From Brevundimonas lenta (GTDB lineage: Bacteria > Pseudomonadota > Alphaproteobacteria > Caulobacterales > Caulobacteraceae), in NCBI RefSeq assembly GCF_014196335.1, contig NZ_JACIDM010000003.1, positions 372,001 to 436,000 on the forward strand: a DNA stretch of 64,000 nt, read 5' to 3'. A model generated the notes under the pieces. It saw nothing but the letters and a program-made list of their open reading frames with translations, did no database searches and had not been told where the DNA came from. Every line of letters begins with the position of its first letter. The first letter of the stretch is position 1. Below are positions 60,732-64,000 of this stretch, piece by piece. The translations under genes were made by a program, and so were the position numbers.

Positions 60732-60751
60732 GGACGCCGTCGCCGGCGTCC
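60732..60751 (-). terminator. Hairpin after hmgA
   Basis: GGACGCCG-TCGC-CGGCGTCC: eight perfect pairs, five bases beyond the hmgA stop on the minus strand and followed there by TTAC. Short U-run, so moderate support. Confidence 0.55.
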
Positions 60752-60755
60752 CGCC

Positions 60756-62051
60756 TTACTCCACGCGTCCCTTTTCGAACCCGGTCCAGACGTCGTCGTA
60801 GTCCAGCTGCATCGTCGGACTGGTTTGCGCCCATTCCGTGGTCCGGATCGGCATCCGCGTCTCGAACATGAAGGCCAGGGTGTTTTCGATCTTCACCGGC
60901 TTCAGATCGGCCGCGACGGCCTTGTCATAGGACGCCTGATCCGGCCCGTGCCCGCTCATGCAGTTGTGCAGCGACGCGCCGCCCGGCGCGAAACCGCCCT
61001 CCTTGGCGTCATACTCGCCGGTCACCAGCCCCATGAACTCGCTCATGACGTTCCGGTGGAACCACGGCGGGCGGAAGGTGTCCTCGGCCACCATCCAGCG
61101 CGGCGGGAAGATCACGAAGTCGGCGTTGGCCGTCCCCGGCGTGTCCGACGGGCTGGTCAGCACCGTGAAGATCGACGGGTCCGGATGGTCGAAACTGACG
61201 GTCCCGATCGTATTGAACTTCGCCGTATCGTATTTGTACGGCGCGTTGTTGCCGTGCCAGGCGACCACGTCCAGCGGGCTGTGATCGAAGGTCGTGGTGT
61301 ACAGCCGCCCGCCGAATTTCTGCACGCACTCGGTCGGCCGATCCACGTCCTCGAACGCCGCCACGGGCGTTTCGAAATCGCGGGGATTGGCCAGGCCGTT
61401 CGAGCCGATCGGGCCCAGGTCCGGCAGCCGGAACGCCGCGCCGTAGTTCTCGCAGACATAGCCGCGCACCGGCCCGGACACCTCGACCCGGAACCGCACC
61501 CCACGCGGGATCACCACGATCTCGCCGGGCCGCGCATCGATCCGTCCCATCTCCGTGACGAACGCCTGCTCACCCTGCTGCGGCACGATCAGCAGCTCGC
61601 CGTCGGCGCAGTAGAAGACCCGGTCCGTCATCGACCGGTTGGCCGCATACAGGTGGATACCGGTGCCGAGACCGGCCTCCGGATCGCCGTTGCCGCCATA
61701 GGTCACCAGCCCCTCGACCCAGTCGGTCGGCGCGGTCGGCATGGGCAGCGGGTCCCAGCGCATCCGGTTCGGGCTCGGCGGCGCCTCATGGAACGGTCCC
61801 GACCGCACCAGACCCTGCGAAAACGGGCGATAGGCCGGGTGCTGCGCCGAAGGCCTCAGCCGGTACAGCCACGAGCGACGGTTCTCGCTCCGCGGCGCGG
61901 TGAAGGCCGTCCCGGACAGCTGCTCGGCGTACAGCCCCATCGGCGTCCGCTGCGGCGAATTCCGCCCTTCGGGCAGCGCCCCCGCGACCGCCTCGGTCGC
62001 GAAGTGATTGCCGAAGCCCGGCATGTACTGGGGCGCGTTGGCTCGCGTCAT
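60756..62051 (-). CDS. hmgA: Homogentisate 1,2-dioxygenase
   Basis: Iron dioxygenase of 431 residues that opens the ring of homogentisate to maleylacetoacetate in tyrosine and phenylalanine breakdown. N-terminus [21 protein letters not shown] is the strong family signature. Other marks: [30 protein letters not shown] region, [35 protein letters not shown] and [15 protein letters not shown] with iron-ligand His and Glu. Length is normal. Other pathway genes (hpd, maiA, fahA) are not in this window. Confidence 0.96.
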   Translation of the reverse strand: MTRANAPQYMPGFGNHFATEAVAGALPEGRNSPQRTPMGLYAEQLSGTAFTAPRSENRRSWLYRLRPSAQHPAYRPFSQGLVRSGPFHEAPPSPNRMRWDPLPMPTAPTDWVEGLVTYGGNGDPEAGLGTGIHLYAANRSMTDRVFYCADGELLIVPQQGEQAFVTEMGRIDARPGEIVVIPRGVRFRVEVSGPVRGYVCENYGAAFRLPDLGPIGSNGLANPRDFETPVAAFEDVDRPTECVQKFGGRLYTTTFDHSPLDVVAWHGNNAPYKYDTAKFNTIGTVSFDHPDPSIFTVLTSPSDTPGTANADFVIFPPRWMVAEDTFRPPWFHRNVMSEFMGLVTGEYDAKEGGFAPGGASLHNCMSGHGPDQASYDKAVAADLKPVKIENTLAFMFETRMPIRTTEWAQTSPTMQLDYDDVWTGFEKGRVE

Positions 62052-62117
62052 ATGTGTATCTCCCGTGCGGGAGGTTTAGGGCGCCCGCGCGCTCAGGTCA
62101 CCCCGGCTGACCCGCGC

Positions 62118-63353
62118 TCAGGGCCGCACCAACCGGAAATCACCCGCCCGTTCGCCGGCCTCCAGCCGCCAGCCGGGATTCAACGTCAGCGTCCAGCCCG
62201 GACCGTCGCGTGCCTCCGCGCCCGAAGGCGCCGCCACCGCCACGGCGCCGTAGTTGGGATCGATCAGCGCCCCGTCGCTGACCTCCAGCACCCCCCAGGC
62301 GTCCACCACCCGCAGGGTCGGATAGACCGTTCCTGCGCCGGGCAGCGGCGTCACCCCGCCCGGATTGAACGCCATCTGCATGCTGACCAGCGGCAGGACC
62401 AGCCGCGGCCCGTCCACCAGCTTCGACCGCCACGCCGACTCGATCGCCCGACGCGCCGCCGCCGTCGCCGATTCCTCCGTCCGGATCGTCGCCGCGTCGT
62501 ACCGGGCCTCCGCCGCCGCGATGTCGCCCGTGGGCTCGACCTGCAGCGCCTCGCCGAGCATCCGGCCCAGATCGGAGTCTACATTCAGTTCGCCGCGCCA
62601 CGCCGGCCGGGCATCGTCCAGCAACAGGCCGTACGCCGGGCCTGACGCATAGGCGAAGCTGCGCGCGAACGACGTCCCCCCGTCCGCCCGGGTGAGGGCC
62701 GCGATCACGCTCGCCCGCGGATCCCGGCGGCCCAGTCTGACGCCCGTGTACTCCGCCAGGCCCTCGTTCAGCTCCAGCTGACGCTCTTCGTCATCGGCGC
62801 CCCGCCGCTTGCTGCGAAATGCGAGCGCATCGGCCACGGCCCGCTGCCGGTCCTCCGGCGCGTCGGCGGCCAGGGCCGCCGCCAGCGCCCGCCACTCCAG
62901 CCGCATCAGCACCCGGCCCTCCTCGGTCGCCAGATGCGCCGGCGCGGGCGAAGCGGCGGACAGCCCCAGCCGCGCCTGAACCCCGTGCCAGCTCTCATGC
63001 GCGATCAGCGCATCCCTATCCTCGGCATCCCCGGGCAGCGGCGTCATCAGCATCGCCCACCGCACCCCGTCCCAGTCCAGGGCCGTGTTGGCGATATTGA
63101 TCTCCGTCGGCAGGACGCCGGTAAACACATCGCCGTCCGGCTTCAGCGCGTCGCTCGCGCCTGCACGAGTGGCGTACAGCGTCCGCGTCGCGGGATCGAC
63201 CAGCAGGATGGGCCCGCACAGATCGACGCCCCACAGGGCGCCGCCGTCGGCCTCGCAGACCATCCGCGCCCGGGCGAACGTCTCCGCCGGCGTCTGGGCC
63301 TGGGCCGCCCCCGCAACGGCGAGCAGTCCGGCGATCAGCAGGGTCATGCGCAT
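62118..63353 (-). CDS. Exported putative gluzincin metallopeptidase-like protein
   Basis: Protein of 411 residues. Start MRMTLLIAGLLAVAGAAQAQ follows a strong GGGAGG site; the earlier ATG 21 bases upstream lacks one. Signal peptide to about residue 20. HESWHGVQ (about residue 120) is an HExxH site, and ELNEGLAEYTGVRLG about 70 residues later provides the glutamate expected in gluzincins. The C-terminal third is beta-rich (LRVVDAWGVLEVSDGALIDPNYG). No closer family is recognised; zinc binding and protease activity are inferences. Confidence 0.7.
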   Translation of the reverse strand: MRMTLLIAGLLAVAGAAQAQTPAETFARARMVCEADGGALWGVDLCGPILLVDPATRTLYATRAGASDALKPDGDVFTGVLPTEINIANTALDWDGVRWAMLMTPLPGDAEDRDALIAHESWHGVQARLGLSAASPAPAHLATEEGRVLMRLEWRALAAALAADAPEDRQRAVADALAFRSKRRGADDEERQLELNEGLAEYTGVRLGRRDPRASVIAALTRADGGTSFARSFAYASGPAYGLLLDDARPAWRGELNVDSDLGRMLGEALQVEPTGDIAAAEARYDAATIRTEESATAAARRAIESAWRSKLVDGPRLVLPLVSMQMAFNPGGVTPLPGAGTVYPTLRVVDAWGVLEVSDGALIDPNYGAVAVAAPSGAEARDGPGWTLTLNPGWRLEAGERAGDFRLVRP

Positions 63354-63408
63354 GCGGTATCCTCCCGCCGCCATATCCCGATCTTGTTGTGACGCTTTGT
63401 GGGCGCGG

Positions 63409-64000
63409 TCAGAACCCCTGGCTTCGCGCCATCCGCTCCTGGTGGAAGCCGGCGTCGCCCAGCAGTTCGTTCAGCACCCGCACGCGCTTCATGAACAGGC
63501 CGACGTCGAACTCGTCGGTCATGCCGACGCCGCCGTGCATCTGCACCGCCTCCTGCACCGCCAGTTCGGCGACGCGCCCGGCCTTGGCCTTGGCCACCGA
63601 CACGGCCAGCCCGGCGTCCTCGCGGCCCGCGTCGATGGCGTTCAGCGCGCCCATGGTCGCCGCCCGCGCGATCTCGATCTCGCTGAACAGGTGCGCCGCG
63701 CGATGCTGCAGGGCCTGGAACTCGCCGATCAGCTTGCCGAACTGCTTGCGCGTCCGCAGGTACTCCAGCGTGATCTGGAACGCCTGATCGCCGGCCCCGG
63801 TCAGCGACGCCGCCGCACAGGCCCGGCCGAGGTTCAGCGCCCCCTCCAGCAGCCCTTCGCCGCCGTCGACCGCGCCGATCACCGCGTCCGCATCAACCAT
63901 GACGTCGGTCAGGGTCACCCGCGCCGCATTGTGCGCGTCGACCATCACCGTCCGCTCGATCTCGACCCCGGCCGCCTTCGGATCGACCAGGAACAGCGTC
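63409..64000 (-). CDS. Acyl-CoA dehydrogenase, C-terminal part (5' end outside window)
   Basis: The frame is open to the right edge (begins TLFLVDPKAAGVEIERTVMVDAH), so the start lies beyond base 64000. The visible 196 residues are the beta-domain end and C-terminal helical domain: LEGALNLGRACAAASLTGAGDQAF, EYLRTRKQFGKLIGEFQALQHRAAHLF and the FAD-contact QEAVQMHGGVGMTDEFDVGLFMKR. Catalyses alpha,beta-dehydrogenation of an acyl-CoA and passes electrons to ETF. The substrate chain length cannot be told. In this clade the ACAD-like CaiA group is common. Confidence 0.92.
   Translation of the reverse strand, partial: TLFLVDPKAAGVEIERTVMVDAHNAARVTLTDVMVDADAVIGAVDGGEGLLEGALNLGRACAAASLTGAGDQAFQITLEYLRTRKQFGKLIGEFQALQHRAAHLFSEIEIARAATMGALNAIDAGREDAGLAVSVAKAKAGRVAELAVQEAVQMHGGVGMTDEFDVGLFMKRVRVLNELLGDAGFHQERMARSQGF

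Noticed and set aside
1..64000. CRISPR arrays, insertion sequences, prophage or tRNA genes
   Set aside because: No spaced direct-repeat array, transposase, integrase or cloverleaf was seen in the window.

Overview
The window is very GC-rich, densely packed and has no tRNA, rRNA, phage or transposase genes. Its content points to an alphaproteobacterium of the Caulobacterales, most likely Brevundimonas or a close relative. The evidence is several TonB-dependent receptors, a receptor-linked maltodextrin locus with a LacI regulator, an Entner-Doudoroff operon instead of classical glycolysis, GTGA/ATGA stop-start overlaps, and palindromic interspersed repeats. The genus is an inference from gene content only.

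Layout. 1-5.1 kb is the end of an exopolysaccharide locus (Wzz/tyrosine kinase, TPR protein, small membrane protein, Wzy/O-antigen ligase-like protein). 5.1-22.3 kb is a starch/maltodextrin locus: a FucP-type sugar importer, a TonB-dependent receptor, two GH13 enzymes, a LacI regulator, a GH97 enzyme, an MFS alpha-glucoside transporter, an esterase and a GH15 glucoamylase. 22.4-30.4 kb holds a lipoprotein, a UDP-glucuronate epimerase-like enzyme, an ammonium transporter, ligase D, a roughly 1 kb block of palindromic repeats and ubiA. 30.4-40.3 kb is mixed: paired DUF3298 lipoproteins, hydrolase, XRE/membrane pair, desaturase, methyltransferase, zinc protease, aspartic protease, and a divergent LD-carboxypeptidase / Mur ligase pair. 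40.4-53.6 kb contains a hybrid histidine kinase followed by an iron and redox region. 53.7-60.2 kb has a duplicated-domain secreted protein and zwf-pgl-edd-glk. 60.3-64 kb has a Cys-rich lipoprotein, hmgA, a putative metallopeptidase and a truncated acyl-CoA dehydrogenase.

How it fits together. Maltodextrins would cross the outer membrane through the receptor and be cut in the periplasm by GH13, GH97 and GH15 enzymes. Products would be imported by the two MFS transporters, hydrolysed by the cytoplasmic GH13 alpha-glucosidase, phosphorylated by Glk and sent through Zwf, Pgl and Edd. TGCAA-rich operator-like sequences lie upstream of the receptor, the amylase and the LacI gene.

The most interesting part is 42.0-48.6 kb: a TonB-dependent receptor without a signal peptide, a PepSY-type membrane protein, an exported DUF2271 protein with an FMN-attachment motif (DGVSSAT), an exported DUF4198 protein, an ApbE-type FMN transferase, and a membrane-anchored NADPH flavodoxin/FNR reductase. 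This reads as a chain carrying electrons from NADPH across the inner membrane to a flavinylated periplasmic protein, perhaps for reduction of an iron complex. A Fur-like palindrome precedes the PepSY gene, and a near-identical one precedes the Fiu-type siderophore receptor that is followed by a PiuC-type hydroxylase.
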